From Microbacterium sp. LWH7-1.2 (GTDB lineage Bacteria > Actinomycetota > Actinomycetes > Actinomycetales > Microbacteriaceae): a DNA stretch of 64,000 nucleotides. Position numbers and translations under genes: made by a program. Of this stretch, positions 35,346-44,209 are shown in pieces. Positions within the stretch are counted from its first letter, which is position 1. Each line of letters opens with the position of its first letter. Below the pieces are notes generated by a model, which searched no databases, was not told the origin of the DNA, and saw only the letters and a program-made list of their open reading frames with translations. The stretch covers positions 3,348,001 to 3,412,000 of the forward strand of contig NZ_CP151637.1 in assembly GCF_038397755.1 (NCBI RefSeq). Direction: 5' to 3'.

Positions 35346-35375
35346 TTGACAGTATAGACATCCGATGTTTACACT
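35346..35375 (+). promoter_or_regulatory. fucD promoter with GntR operator site 2
   Basis: TTGACA (35346-35351) and TACACT (35370-35375) are spaced by 18 bp. The spacer contains TAGACATCCGATGTTTA (35355-35371), the near-palindromic second operator. On the minus strand TATACT (35356-35351) can serve the divergent FAH gene, so one bound regulator would cover both promoters. Confidence 0.8.
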
Positions 35376-35421
35376 TCGAGCGGTTCGACTCCCCGAACCG
35401 CGAAACGCTGGAGACGCCCCC

Positions 35422-36717
35422 GTGAGCCGCATCGTCGCCTTCGAAACGACAGACATCCGATTCCCCACGTCGCTGAGCCTCGACGGCTCCGATGCGATGA
35501 ACCCCGACCCCGACTACTCGGCCGCCTATCTCCGTATCGTGACGGACGCGTCGGACCGCGTTTCGGGACACGCCTTCGTGTTCACGATCGGGCGCGGAAA
35601 CGACGTGCAGGTCGCTGCGCTCGATGCCCTCGCCGGACACCTCATCGGCCGCGAGATCGAGCCGCTCCTCGACGACATGGGTGCGATCAACCGGGAGCTC
35701 ATCGGCGACTCGCAGCTGCGCTGGCTCGGCCCCGAGAAGGGCGTCATGCACATGGCGATCGGGGCGGTCGTCAACGCGCTGTGGGACATCAAGGCCAAGC
35801 GCGCCGGACTTCCGCTGTGGCAGCTGCTGTCGCGGATGAGCCCCGAGGAGCTCGTCGCCCTCGTCGACTTCCGCTACCTCACGAACGCCCTCACCCCCGA
35901 CGAAGCGCTGCAGATCCTCCGCGCCGCCGAGCCCGGTCGCGCCGAGCGCGAGCGCGACCTTCTCGCCACCGGCTACCCGGCGTACACGACCAGCCCCGGC
36001 TGGCTCGGCTACTCCGACGAGAAGCTCGCGCGCCTGTGCCGCGAGGCGATCGCCGACGGCTTCGGCCAGATCAAGCTCAAGGTGGGCGCCGACCTCGACG
36101 ACGACATCCGCCGGCTCCGCGTCGCCCGCGAGGTGTGCGGCCCCGACTTCCCGATCGCGATCGACGCGAACCAGCGGTGGGAGGTCTCGGAGGCGATCGA
36201 GTGGGTGAACGCGCTTGCCGAGTTCGACCCCGCGTGGATCGAAGAGCCCACGAGCCCCGACGACGTGCTCGGCCACGCCGAGATCGCGCGCGGCGTCGCG
36301 CCGGTGCGGGTCGCCACGGGCGAGCACGCCCAGAACCGCGTGATCTTCAAGCAGCTGCTGCAGGCCGGCGCCATCTCGGTGATGCAGATCGACGCGGCCC
36401 GCGTCGGCGGGGTCAACGAGAACATCGCGAACCTCCTGCTGGCGGCCAGGTTCGGCGTGCCGGTGTGCCCCCACGCGGGCGGCGTCGGGCTCTGCGAGGC
36501 CGTGCAGCACCTGTCGATGTTCGACTTCGTGGCCGTCACCGGCACCCGCGAGGGCCGCATGATCGAGTATGTCGACCACCTGCACGAGCACTTCGTCGTA
36601 CCGACCGAGGTGCGCAGCGGCGTGTACGTGGCGCCGACCGCGCCCGGCACCGGCATGGAGATGAAGACGGCCAGCCGCGCCGAGTACGAGTTCGGGACGA
36701 CGCATGCTGCGGCCTGA
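35422..36717 (+). CDS. fucD: L-fuconate dehydratase
   Basis: 431-residue enolase-superfamily enzyme (mandelate racemase group). Diagnostic blocks are [46 protein letters not shown] (catalytic Lys, near residue 218), [43 protein letters not shown] and [11 protein letters not shown] (catalytic His). These are characteristic of L-fuconate dehydratases. It converts L-fuconate to 2-keto-3-deoxy-L-fuconate. Start GTG 35422 with GGAG upstream. Preceded by a strong promoter with GntR operator; overlaps the AKR gene by 14 bp. Confidence 0.95.
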   Translation: MSRIVAFETTDIRFPTSLSLDGSDAMNPDPDYSAAYLRIVTDASDRVSGHAFVFTIGRGNDVQVAALDALAGHLIGREIEPLLDDMGAINRELIGDSQLRWLGPEKGVMHMAIGAVVNALWDIKAKRAGLPLWQLLSRMSPEELVALVDFRYLTNALTPDEALQILRAAEPGRAERERDLLATGYPAYTTSPGWLGYSDEKLARLCREAIADGFGQIKLKVGADLDDDIRRLRVAREVCGPDFPIAIDANQRWEVSEAIEWVNALAEFDPAWIEEPTSPDDVLGHAEIARGVAPVRVATGEHAQNRVIFKQLLQAGAISVMQIDAARVGGVNENIANLLLAARFGVPVCPHAGGVGLCEAVQHLSMFDFVAVTGTREGRMIEYVDHLHEHFVVPTEVRSGVYVAPTAPGTGMEMKTASRAEYEFGTTHAAA

Positions 36718-37681
36718 GCGCGCCGCCCTCCACAACCCCGCCCTGACCCGCCTCGGGTACGGCGCGGCGAACGTCGGCAACCTGTTCCGCGAGCTCAGCG
36801 ACGACCAGGCCTGGGCGATCCTCGACGCGGCGTGGGAGAGCGGCATCCGCTACTACGACACCGCCCCGCACTACGGCCTCGGGCTGTCGGAGCAGCGCCT
36901 CGGCGCGTTCCTCAGGACCAAGCCGCGCGACGAGTTCGTGATCTCGACGAAGGCCGGGCGTCTGCTGCGCCCCAACCCGGACGATGACGGCGGACTCGAT
37001 CTCGCCGCCGACTTCCACGTGCCGACGACGCTGCGCCGCGAGTGGGACTTCTCCGAGGCCGGCGTCCGCGCGAGCCTCGAGGAATCCCTCGAGCGTCTCG
37101 GACTCGACCGCGTCGATGTGCTCTACCTGCACGACCCCGAGCGGCACGACCTCGACCTCGCGCTCCGCGAGGCGTTCCCGGCGCTCGAGCTGCTGCGCGC
37201 CGAGGGTGCCGTCGACGCGATCGGCATCGGCTCGATGGTGAGCGAGGCGCTCGCCGCTGCCGTCGAGAGCGCCGATCTCGACCTCATCATGATCGCCGGC
37301 CGCTACACGCTGCTCGAGCAGCTGGCCGCCGACGCCGTGCTGCCCGCGTGCCACGAGCGCGGAACCGGGGTGGTGGCAGCATCCGTGTTCAACTCCGGTT
37401 TGCTCGCCAAGGAGGAGCCGTCGCGCGACGACCGTTACGAGTACGGACGGATGCCGCAGCCGCTGTGGGAGCGCCTGCAGGCGATCCTCGCCGTGTGCCG
37501 CGCGCACGACATGCCGCTGCCCGCGGCGGCCGTGCAGTTCCCGCTCCGCGACGCCGCCGTGCGTTCGGTCGTCGTCGGCAGCAGCCGCCCCGAGCAGCTG
37601 CGCCGGAACGCCGAGCTCATGGCGGTCGACATCCCCGCTGCCCTGTGGGACGATCTGGCCGCCGCGGGCCTCATCCGCTGA
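36704..37681 (+). CDS. Aldo/keto reductase, likely L-fucose dehydrogenase
   Basis: 325-residue AKR resembling D-threo-aldose/L-fucose 1-dehydrogenases. [50 protein letters not shown] (catalytic Tyr, near residue 60), [11 protein letters not shown] and [14 protein letters not shown] (cofactor tail) are visible. It overlaps fucD by 14 bp and is followed after 13 bp by fucU. Oxidises L-fucose to the lactone, the first step of the pathway after mutarotation. The sugar is inferred from context. Confidence 0.9.
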   Translation: MLRPERAALHNPALTRLGYGAANVGNLFRELSDDQAWAILDAAWESGIRYYDTAPHYGLGLSEQRLGAFLRTKPRDEFVISTKAGRLLRPNPDDDGGLDLAADFHVPTTLRREWDFSEAGVRASLEESLERLGLDRVDVLYLHDPERHDLDLALREAFPALELLRAEGAVDAIGIGSMVSEALAAAVESADLDLIMIAGRYTLLEQLAADAVLPACHERGTGVVAASVFNSGLLAKEEPSRDDRYEYGRMPQPLWERLQAILAVCRAHDMPLPAAAVQFPLRDAAVRSVVVGSSRPEQLRRNAELMAVDIPAALWDDLAAAGLIR

Positions 37682-37694
37682 CGAGGGGATCCTC

Positions 37695-38108
37695 ATGCTC
37701 GAGGGCATCAACCCGCTGCTGACGGGGGAGCTGCTGCTCCACCTGGATCGGATGGGTCATTCCGACGCGGTGGTGATCGCCGACGCGCACTTCCCGGCGT
37801 GGGCGATCGGCGCGCGCGTCGTCGACCTGCCCGGCACGACGACCCCCGCCGTGCTGGCGGCCGTGCGGAGTGTCGTGCCGCTCGACGACGCGCCCGCGCT
37901 CGACCTGATGGCGTCGGCCGACGGCGAGGTGCTCGACGTGCAGCGGGAGCTCGCCGCCGCGGCGGGCGTCGAGGATCCGCGCTACGTCGACCGCTTCGAG
38001 TACTACGAGGTCGCGAAGACCGCGTTCGTGATCGTCCGCACGGGCGAGATCCGCAAGTACGGCAACGCCCTGCTGCGCAAGGGCGTCGTCGGACACCCGT
38101 CCGCCTGA
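37695..38108 (+). CDS. fucU: RbsD/FucU family sugar mutarotase
   Basis: 137-residue FucU/RbsD protein. MLEGINPLLTGELLLHLDRMGHSDAVVIADAHFPA at the N-terminus has the catalytic His near residue 22 and the Asp of DAHFPA. FEYYEVAKTAFVIVRTGE and YGNALLRKGV at the end are typical of FucU. It interconverts alpha and beta L-fucopyranose. Last gene of the fucD operon. The assignment to fucose rather than ribose rests on both sequence and neighbours. Confidence 0.92.
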   Translation: MLEGINPLLTGELLLHLDRMGHSDAVVIADAHFPAWAIGARVVDLPGTTTPAVLAAVRSVVPLDDAPALDLMASADGEVLDVQRELAAAAGVEDPRYVDRFEYYEVAKTAFVIVRTGEIRKYGNALLRKGVVGHPSA

Positions 38109-38127
38109 ACGCGCGCCCGGCGGCGCC

Positions 38128-39777
38128 TCAGCCGTTGAGGCCGAAGAGGTCCAGCGGGTGCGTGAGGCGCCACCACGGCGACGGCTCGGTGATCTCCGCT
38201 GCGAGCGTCAGGTCGACGGTCGTGGCGTCGAGCGGCCCGGTCACGCTGAGCGATCCGACGACGTCGCCGGCGTCGCGGCTGTCGCCCAGATGGTAGGTGG
38301 TCGCGACCGTGCCGCTGCCGCCGTTCCACAGGATCACCGACGCGTCGCCCGACGTGACGATGTCGACCTTGTCGCCCCACAGCGTCTCGACCTGACCGGC
38401 GAGGGTGCTCGCCGTCACCGAGGGCTTGAGCTGCAGTTCCGACTCCATCTGCGCGTACAGCGCGCGGGACGCGGCGAGGCGTGCCTCGTCGTCCGGCTGA
38501 CCCAGCACCGATGCGTACAGGCGCACGGTCTTGTCGCCGATCGTGACGTCCTTGGCCGAGAGCAGGTTCCAGGCGTCGAGCGTTCCGGTCTTGATGCCGA
38601 CGACGCCCGGATCCGCGAGGAGACCGTTCGTGTTCTCGACCTGCCCGGCGCCGGGAAGATCGACGGACTGCTTCGCGACGATCTCGGCGATGACGGGGTG
38701 CGCCATGGCCTTCTGCGCGAGCGCCACGAGGGCCTCGGGACTCGCGGCATTGCGCGGGTCCATGCCGGTGGGCTCCCGGATCGTGACGCCCGAAACGCCG
38801 TGGGCGGTGAGCCACGCGTTCGCGGCGGAGGCGTACACCGCGTCGGAGGGCCAGATGCCCTGGGCGAGGCGGTCGGCGTAGTTGTTCGCGGAGCCGATGA
38901 GCATGCCCTCGAGCATCTGGTACTCGGTGAGCGAGCCCCCGACCGGGACGTCGAGCGCGGACTCGCCGCCCGAGCGGTACTGCCAGTAGCGCGAGCGGTC
39001 CGCCGACGTGAAGCGGTACTCCGGGCCCTGCTCGCCGACCGCGAGCGGCATCTCCTCCAGCACGACGAGCGCGGTCACGACCTTGGTGATGCTGGCGATC
39101 GCGGCGGGGTCGGCGGTCGAGGCGAGTGTTCCCGGGATGCCGGCGACGGCCTCCGCGGCGCTTCCCTCGGCGGGCCACGCCGGCGCGGCGGCGGGCGCCG
39201 CGATCGGCTGCACCTCGATCGCCGTCACCGTCGGGGCGACCGAGTGCAGCGGCCACAGCAGCGTCGTCCCCGCGTACGCGCCGACGACGGCCGCGATCGC
39301 CAGCGTCGGCACGACGACGGCGGCACGCAACGGCGAGCGTCGCGGGGCGTCGGCGAGGAGATCGGCGTCGACCGTCACGTACGGGGTCGCCGCCGCGGTC
39401 AGGTCGGCAGGCGCCGCGCCGCGCTCGACGACGGTCTCGTCGACCCAGGCGAGCGCCGTGCGACCGCTCGCGGCGCCGGCTGCCGTCGTGGCGGTGGTGA
39501 CGGCCGGGGGCGAGAAGCCGGACGGGTCGACAGCATCCGTCGGGTTCCACGTCGCGACCGAGGGCACATCGGCGACGGGCACGGTCGCGATCGTCGGAGC
39601 GACCGCGGTCACGTCCGCCGGAGCCGTGCTCGTGGGCGGGGACACGGCATCCGTCTCACCCGTCTGCATCGTGAGGATGCCGCCGTCGGAGACATCCTCG
39701 GGACCCGGCGTCGGAACGGCACCGGTCTGCACGCGTCGCGCGCGACGCGTGGGCGCAGGGGTGTCGTCCGATGTCAC
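38128..39777 (-). CDS. D-alanyl-D-alanine carboxypeptidase (PBP, class C-type low-molecular-mass)
   Basis: 549-residue penicillin-binding protein that trims peptidoglycan stem peptides. A ~145-residue Thr/Ala/Pro-rich cytoplasmic N-terminus and one transmembrane helix (about 146-168) precede the transpeptidase fold with SITK (near 232), SANNYAD (near 293) and KTGT (near 392) in the correct order and spacing. A beta-rich C-terminal domain follows. GTG 39777 is chosen because TATTTT lies 6 nt upstream, so the transcript is leaderless. The long acidic/Pro-rich cytoplasmic region is unusual for carboxypeptidases. Divergent from the TPP-riboswitch operon. Confidence 0.9.
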   Translation of the reverse strand: MTSDDTPAPTRRARRVQTGAVPTPGPEDVSDGGILTMQTGETDAVSPPTSTAPADVTAVAPTIATVPVADVPSVATWNPTDAVDPSGFSPPAVTTATTAAGAASGRTALAWVDETVVERGAAPADLTAAATPYVTVDADLLADAPRRSPLRAAVVVPTLAIAAVVGAYAGTTLLWPLHSVAPTVTAIEVQPIAAPAAAPAWPAEGSAAEAVAGIPGTLASTADPAAIASITKVVTALVVLEEMPLAVGEQGPEYRFTSADRSRYWQYRSGGESALDVPVGGSLTEYQMLEGMLIGSANNYADRLAQGIWPSDAVYASAANAWLTAHGVSGVTIREPTGMDPRNAASPEALVALAQKAMAHPVIAEIVAKQSVDLPGAGQVENTNGLLADPGVVGIKTGTLDAWNLLSAKDVTIGDKTVRLYASVLGQPDDEARLAASRALYAQMESELQLKPSVTASTLAGQVETLWGDKVDIVTSGDASVILWNGGSGTVATTYHLGDSRDAGDVVGSLSVTGPLDATTVDLTLAAEITEPSPWWRLTHPLDLFGLNG

Positions 39778-39805
39778 CCACCCAAAATACCTGCTGAACC
39801 GGCGG

Positions 39806-39811
39806 TATACT
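39806..39811 (+). promoter_or_regulatory. -10 element (TATACT) of the ykoEDC operon
   Basis: TATACT at 39806-39811 places the start near 39818, a few bases before the TPP riboswitch. A clear -35 is not seen. Confidence 0.65.
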
Positions 39812-39820
39812 GGCGCCACA

Positions 39821-39908
39821 ACCACGGGAGTCCGGTGAGCCGGGCTGAGAGGAAGCGGCCCACGCTTCGACCGTCGAACCTGATCCGGATCATGCCGGCG
39901 CAGGGAGG
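39821..39908 (+). ncRNA. TPP (THI-box) riboswitch
   Basis: The conserved pieces of the thiamin-pyrophosphate aptamer are present in order: CACGGGAGTCC, GGGCTGAGAGG, then CCTGATCCGGATCATGCC and GGCGCAGGGAGG. The 3' end overlaps the GGGAGGAG ribosome site of the first gene (ATG 39916), so ligand binding would hide that site and block translation. Downstream genes are the YkoEDC thiamin-precursor transporter, which agrees with the ligand. Confidence 0.96.
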
Positions 39909-39915
39909 AGCTCAA

Positions 39916-40560
39916 ATGCACGCGTCCACGTCCGCATCCACCCCCGTTGCGGGCCGTTCGCAGGGCCCGCGCAGCCTGCGCTGGCGGGTCGTCGACATCG
40001 TCGTCGCCGCGGTGCTCGGTGTCGCGATCGGCCTCGTCTTCTGGGCCTGGAACACCGTCGGCTACGCCTGGTTCATCGCGATGGACGGCCTCACGCCGGG
40101 TCTCGGCGGCATCGCCGTCGGCATCTGGCTCATCGGCGGCGTCATCGGCGGCCTCGTCATCCGCAAGCCCGGCGCGGCGCTCCTGGTCGAGGTGATCGCC
40201 GCGATCGTGTCGATGCTCATCGGCAACGTGTGGGGCGTATCGACCCTGCTGTCGGGACTGGTTCAGGGTCTCGGCGCCGAGCTGATCTTCGCGATCTTCC
40301 TGTACCGCCGCTTCACCCTCCCCGTCGCGATGCTCGCCGGTGTGGGCGCGGCCGTCGGCGCGTGGGTGTTCGAGCTCTTCTACGGCAGCTCGCCCAACAT
40401 CCTGAAGACCCTCGAGTTCAACGTCATCTACCTGGTGTCGCTGGTCGTGTCGGGGGCGCTGCTCGCGGGCGTCGTCGGCTGGTTCGCCGTGCGCGGGCTC
40501 GCGGCGACCGGAGCGCTGAGCCGCTTCGCCGTCGGACGCGAAGCGCGCCGCGAGGTCTGA
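39916..40560 (+). CDS. ykoE: ECF transporter S component YkoE (HMP/thiamin precursor)
   Basis: 214-residue membrane protein with five or six helices. RWRVVDIVVAAVLGVAIGLVFWAWN and PGLGGIAVGIWLIGGVIGGLVIRKPGAALLVE are typical of YkoE, the substrate-binding subunit for hydroxymethylpyrimidine or thiamin precursors. Directly behind the TPP riboswitch, which sets its substrate class. The stop is followed 1 bp later by the ATPase start. Confidence 0.94.
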   Translation: MHASTSASTPVAGRSQGPRSLRWRVVDIVVAAVLGVAIGLVFWAWNTVGYAWFIAMDGLTPGLGGIAVGIWLIGGVIGGLVIRKPGAALLVEVIAAIVSMLIGNVWGVSTLLSGLVQGLGAELIFAIFLYRRFTLPVAMLAGVGAAVGAWVFELFYGSSPNILKTLEFNVIYLVSLVVSGALLAGVVGWFAVRGLAATGALSRFAVGREARREV

Positions 40561-40561
40561 C

Positions 40562-42037
40562 ATGACGGCGACCCGCCCGGCTCGCATCACGGCGGCGGGC
40601 TGGGGCTGGCGGTACGGCGGACGGCGGGCTCCCGCCGTCCGCGATGTCTCGTTCGCGATCGAGCCCGGCCAGCGCGTGCTCCTGCTCGGCGCATCGGGCG
40701 CGGGCAAGTCCACGCTCCTCGCCGGGATGGCCGGCCTCCTCGGCGGCGCCGACGAGGGCGAAGAGACCGGCTCGCTCCTCATCGACGGCGAGCGTGCCGA
40801 GGCCCACCGCGGCCGCGTCGGGCTCGTGCTGCAAGACCCCGACTCGGGCGTCGTGCTGTCGAAGGTGGGCGACGACGTGGCCTTCGGCTGCGAGAACCTC
40901 GGCGTGCCGGCATCCGAGATCCCTTCCCGCGTGGCCGAGGCGCTCGACGCCGTCGGGCTCGACGTGCCCCTCGCCCGCGCGACGAAGGCGCTCTCGGGCG
41001 GGCAGAAGCAGCGACTCGCCCTTGCCGGCGTCCTGGCGATGCGGCCGGGCGTGCTGCTGCTCGACGAGCCCACCGCCAACCTCGATCCGGACGGCGTCCG
41101 CGAGGTGCGCGACGCCGTCGAGCGTGCGGTGCGCGAGACCGGCGCCACCCTCGTCGTGATCGAGCACCGGACCGCCGTGTGGGCGGACCTCATGGACCGC
41201 GTCATCGTGGTCGGCGCCGACGGCGGGCTCCTCGCCGACGGCTCGCCGGCCGAGGTGTTCGCGCGCCACGGCGCCGCGCTCGCCGCCGTCGGCGTGTGGG
41301 TGCCGGGCCACCCGGTCGGCCTGCGCGTGCCGGGCGCAGCGCGGGGCGACGCGCGGGCGGCGGTGGCAGCATCCGCACTCTCGATCTCCCGTGACCGTCG
41401 CACCATCGTTCGCGCCGGACTGGACCTCGCGGTGCCGCGCGCGGCCGCGACCGTGATCACCGGACCCAACGGCGCCGGCAAGTCCACGCTGGCGCTGACG
41501 CTCGCGGGGCTGCTGCCCGAGGCGGCGGGGCGCGTCGAGGCCGCCCCCGAGCTGGCAGGACGCTCCGGGCGGCGCCCCTCGAAGTGGACGTCGCGCGAGC
41601 TGCTCACGCGCATCGGCACCGTGTTCCAGGAGCCCGAGCACCAGTTCCTCGTTTCGACCGTGCGCGACGAGCTCGCGATCGGGCCGCGATCGCGGGGCGT
41701 CGATCCGGCCGCCGTCGACGAGATCGTCGGAGAGCTCCTCGAACGGCTGCATCTCGCGCCCCTCGCCGCCGCGAACCCGTTCACGCTGTCGGGTGGCCAG
41801 AAGCGCCGACTGTCGGTGGCGACCGTGCTCGCCGACGCGCCGCCGGTCATCGTGCTCGACGAGCCGACCTTCGGACAGGACCGTCGCGGGTGGATCGAGC
41901 TCGTGCAGCTGCTCCAGTCCGAGATCGCCGCGGGCACGACGGTCGTCGCCGTCACCCACGACGAGGACGTGCTGCGGCACCTCGGCGGCCACCGCATCGA
42001 GCTCGGCGCTCCCGTGCACGCGAGGGTGCGATCGTGA
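40562..42037 (+). CDS. ykoD: ECF transporter ATPase with two ABC domains (YkoD)
   Basis: 491 residues, two fused ABC domains powering the thiamin-precursor ECF transporter. Domain 1: Walker A GASGAGKST near residue 43, SGGQKQRLALAG, Walker B LLLDEPTANLD. Domain 2: GPNGAGKST near 302, SGGQKRRLSVAT, VIVLDEPTFGQD. The stop overlaps the EcfT start by 4 bp (GTGA). Position behind the riboswitch and ykoE fits the YkoEDC system. Confidence 0.95.
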   Translation: MTATRPARITAAGWGWRYGGRRAPAVRDVSFAIEPGQRVLLLGASGAGKSTLLAGMAGLLGGADEGEETGSLLIDGERAEAHRGRVGLVLQDPDSGVVLSKVGDDVAFGCENLGVPASEIPSRVAEALDAVGLDVPLARATKALSGGQKQRLALAGVLAMRPGVLLLDEPTANLDPDGVREVRDAVERAVRETGATLVVIEHRTAVWADLMDRVIVVGADGGLLADGSPAEVFARHGAALAAVGVWVPGHPVGLRVPGAARGDARAAVAASALSISRDRRTIVRAGLDLAVPRAAATVITGPNGAGKSTLALTLAGLLPEAAGRVEAAPELAGRSGRRPSKWTSRELLTRIGTVFQEPEHQFLVSTVRDELAIGPRSRGVDPAAVDEIVGELLERLHLAPLAAANPFTLSGGQKRRLSVATVLADAPPVIVLDEPTFGQDRRGWIELVQLLQSEIAAGTTVVAVTHDEDVLRHLGGHRIELGAPVHARVRS

Positions 42038-42834
42038 CCGCCGTCGACACGCTCGCCGCCGAGGTCCCGGCGCCTCCCCGCGCCTGGCTCGACGGGGTGA
42101 ACCCCGTCACCAAGATCGTGCTCGCGCTGCTGCTGTCGGTGCCCCTCTTCGCCTCCATCGACGCCACCAGCGCCCTGGTCGCGATCGCACTCCAGCTCGC
42201 CTGCATCCCGCTGACCGGCCTGGCGGCCATGACGGTGCTGAAACGGATGCTGCCGATCCTGGTCTTCGCGCCGGTCGCGGGTGTCAGCATGCTGCTGTAC
42301 GCGGAACCCGGGGGCACCGTCTACTGGTCGTTCTGGTACGCGACGATCAGCGACGACTCCATCGCGCTGGCCGTCGCGGTGTGCCTGCGCGTGCTCGCCC
42401 TCGCGCTGCCGACGATCCTGCTCTTCGGCCGCACCGATCCCACCGAGCTCGCCGACGCGCTGGCGCAGGTCGCGAAGCTGCCGTCGCGCTTCGTGCTCGG
42501 AGTGCTCGCGGGCACCCGCACGCTCGGCCTCTTCCTCGACGACTGGCGCAGCATGAGCCTCGCGCGCCGCGCGCGCGGCGTCGGCGACAGCGGTGCGATC
42601 CGCCGGTTCTTCTCGATGGCGTTCGTGCTGCTCGTGTTCGCGGTGCGCCGCGGCACGAAGCTCGCGATGGCGATGGAGGCGCGGGGCTTCGGCTCAGGCG
42701 TCCCGCGCACGTGGGCACGGCCGTCGCGACTGCACCCGCGCGACGCCGTGGCGCTGCTCGGCGGCACCGCGATCATGGCCCTGGCGATCGGCGCCGCGGT
42801 GGCCGCGGACACGTTCCGGTTCGTGTGGTCCTGA
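42034..42834 (+). CDS. ykoC: ECF transporter T component (YkoC)
   Basis: 266-residue EcfT-type permease with five to six helices. WLDGVNPVTKIVLALLLSVPLF at the N-terminus and the coupling motifs SLARRARGVGD and MAMEARGFGSG (two Ala-Arg-Gly boxes) are diagnostic. Links the YkoD ATPase to YkoE. A hairpin with an interspersed repeat follows at 42881-42937. Confidence 0.94.
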   Translation: MTAVDTLAAEVPAPPRAWLDGVNPVTKIVLALLLSVPLFASIDATSALVAIALQLACIPLTGLAAMTVLKRMLPILVFAPVAGVSMLLYAEPGGTVYWSFWYATISDDSIALAVAVCLRVLALALPTILLFGRTDPTELADALAQVAKLPSRFVLGVLAGTRTLGLFLDDWRSMSLARRARGVGDSGAIRRFFSMAFVLLVFAVRRGTKLAMAMEARGFGSGVPRTWARPSRLHPRDAVALLGGTAIMALAIGAAVAADTFRFVWS

Positions 42835-42880
42835 CGCCGTCGGTGCGGCGACGTTCCGTCTGCGGGCGCCAGAACTCCCC

Positions 42881-42937
42881 CGCTCAATGACCGGTGCTTC
42901 GAGTCCCGGTCGTTGAGCGAGCTTGCGAGTCGAAACG
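42881..42937 (+). repeat. Short interspersed repeat, copy C, with inverted partner hairpin
   Basis: Copy C (42906-42937, CCGGTCGTTGAGCGAG to GCGAGTCGAAACG) has an extra inverted piece before it: CGCTCAATGACCGG (42881-42894) pairs with CCGGTCGTTGAGCG (42906-42919), 14 bp with one G:T pair and an 11-nt loop. Lying between the converging ends of ykoC and the SRPBCC gene, it is a good bidirectional terminator. Confidence 0.75.
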
Positions 42938-42962
42938 CCTGGCCGCGGCGCAGCACCCGGCA

Positions 42963-43469
42963 TCAGCCGCCGGCCACCAGCCGCTCGTAGCCGGGCTGCA
43001 GCGCGGGGAAGTAGTCGTCCCACTTGACCGTTGCGACCTCGACGCCCGCCTGCGCGGCCACCAGTCGATCGAGGTAGTACTCCCAGCCCGGCCCGATCGA
43101 GCCGACCTCGTCCTCGGGGCCCAGTCGCTGGCCGAAGGTGAGCACCGTGTCACCGTGCTCGTCCGGGGCGAGCTCGAACCACAGGTGCCACGCACCCGAC
43201 CCGGCCGAAGTGTCGCCGGCGAAGCGCCGGGGGCGGTCGCACTCGAGGATCGTGTACTCCTCGCCCGCGGCATCCGGATCCTCCGCGGTCATGTAGAACG
43301 TGACGTGCCCGCTCGCGGGATCGCCCTCCCAGCGGCCGATCCAGCGCTCGAGCCGCGCGGAGTCGGTCAGCTCGCGCCACACCTCGTCGGCCGTCGCGCG
43401 GAAGCGTCGCAGGATCACGAGGTTGGGCTTGCCGTCGATGTCGCAGACGTTGCCGGTGATGTCGGTCAT
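42963..43469 (-). CDS. SRPBCC (AHSA1-like) domain protein
   Basis: 168-residue protein with the START/SRPBCC ligand-cavity fold of the AHSA1 type. LVILRRFRATADEVWRELTDSARLERWIGRWEG at the N-terminus is the usual first strand and helix; WHLWFELAPDEHGDTVLTFGQRL follows, and GPGWEYYLDRLVAA ends the fold. Its start overlaps the stop of the kinase-like gene by 4 bp. Ligand unknown. Confidence 0.87.
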   Translation of the reverse strand: MTDITGNVCDIDGKPNLVILRRFRATADEVWRELTDSARLERWIGRWEGDPASGHVTFYMTAEDPDAAGEEYTILECDRPRRFAGDTSAGSGAWHLWFELAPDEHGDTVLTFGQRLGPEDEVGSIGPGWEYYLDRLVAAQAGVEVATVKWDDYFPALQPGYERLVAGG

Positions 43470-44194
43470 GTCGCGTTCCAGAGCTCCCGGTAGTACGACA
43501 GGCGCTCGCGATCGGGTTCGATCCCGTACGCCTCGATGAGGGCGTCCTCCCATCCCTCGCCATAGTTCCACGCCGTCGACATCGACGCCACGGCGATGTC
43601 GGCCCAGCGGTCGCCGACGCCGAGCGCCCCGAGGTCGACGTGTCCGCTCCACCGGCCGTCGCCGCCGATCAGGGTGTTGGGGCAGCAGGCGTCGCCGTGG
43701 CACACGACGAGCCGGTCGATCGGCGGGGCGTCGCGCAACGCCGCGGGAAGACGGATGCCGCGTCCCGCCGCGTTCGCGATCCGCGCGGGCACGCGCCAGT
43801 CGAACGGGCAGTCATCGACCGGCAGCGCGTCGTGCAGGGCGCGCAGACCCTGGCCGACGGCGCGGACGGCGGTGGCGGCATCCGTGATCCATCGCGGATC
43901 GACCGCCGACAGCCCCGGGAGTGCCGCCGTCACCAGCCATTCGTGGCTCTGGTCGCCCCCGGCTTCGAGAAGCTGCGGCACGGCGGTGTAGGCCGCCGCC
44001 CACCGCAGTCGCTCGGCCTCGCCGTCGAACGACGTCTCGTTGTTGCGCGGACCGTACTTGAGATAGCGGCCGTCGTCGGTGCGGAACGTCATGCCGCCGA
44101 GCTCGTTGAGCCAGACCGGTGTGAGGTCAGCTCCGCGAGCCAGCTCCCGCACGCGCTCGGGGACGGCCACGTCTTCGAGGGGGATCGACACCAT
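43466..44194 (-). CDS. Aminoglycoside phosphotransferase family kinase
   Basis: 242-residue APH(3')-like kinase. VCHGDACCPNTLI (near residue 175) has the catalytic HGDxxxxN, and GHVDLGALGVGDRWAD the metal-binding Asp and the conserved helix of APH(3')-type enzymes. The N-terminal region has a KYGP Lys for ATP. ATG 44194 with AGGA upstream is preferred; GTG 44206 is possible. Whether it confers aminoglycoside resistance or phosphorylates a metabolite cannot be read from sequence. Downstream SRPBCC gene is coupled. Confidence 0.85.
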   Translation of the reverse strand: MVSIPLEDVAVPERVRELARGADLTPVWLNELGGMTFRTDDGRYLKYGPRNNETSFDGEAERLRWAAAYTAVPQLLEAGGDQSHEWLVTAALPGLSAVDPRWITDAATAVRAVGQGLRALHDALPVDDCPFDWRVPARIANAAGRGIRLPAALRDAPPIDRLVVCHGDACCPNTLIGGDGRWSGHVDLGALGVGDRWADIAVASMSTAWNYGEGWEDALIEAYGIEPDRERLSYYRELWNAT

Positions 44195-44209
44195 CCCATC
44201 CTGCACGGG

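Noticed and set aside
35449..35461. Third GACATCCGAT-like operator in the fucD coding region
   Set aside because: Only one half of the palindrome matches, and it encodes conserved residues TTDIRF, so chance is likely.
38128..41997. 1289-residue minus-strand open frame
   Set aside because: Its N-terminal part is an antisense shadow of the ykoD gene; the carboxypeptidase starts at GTG 39777.
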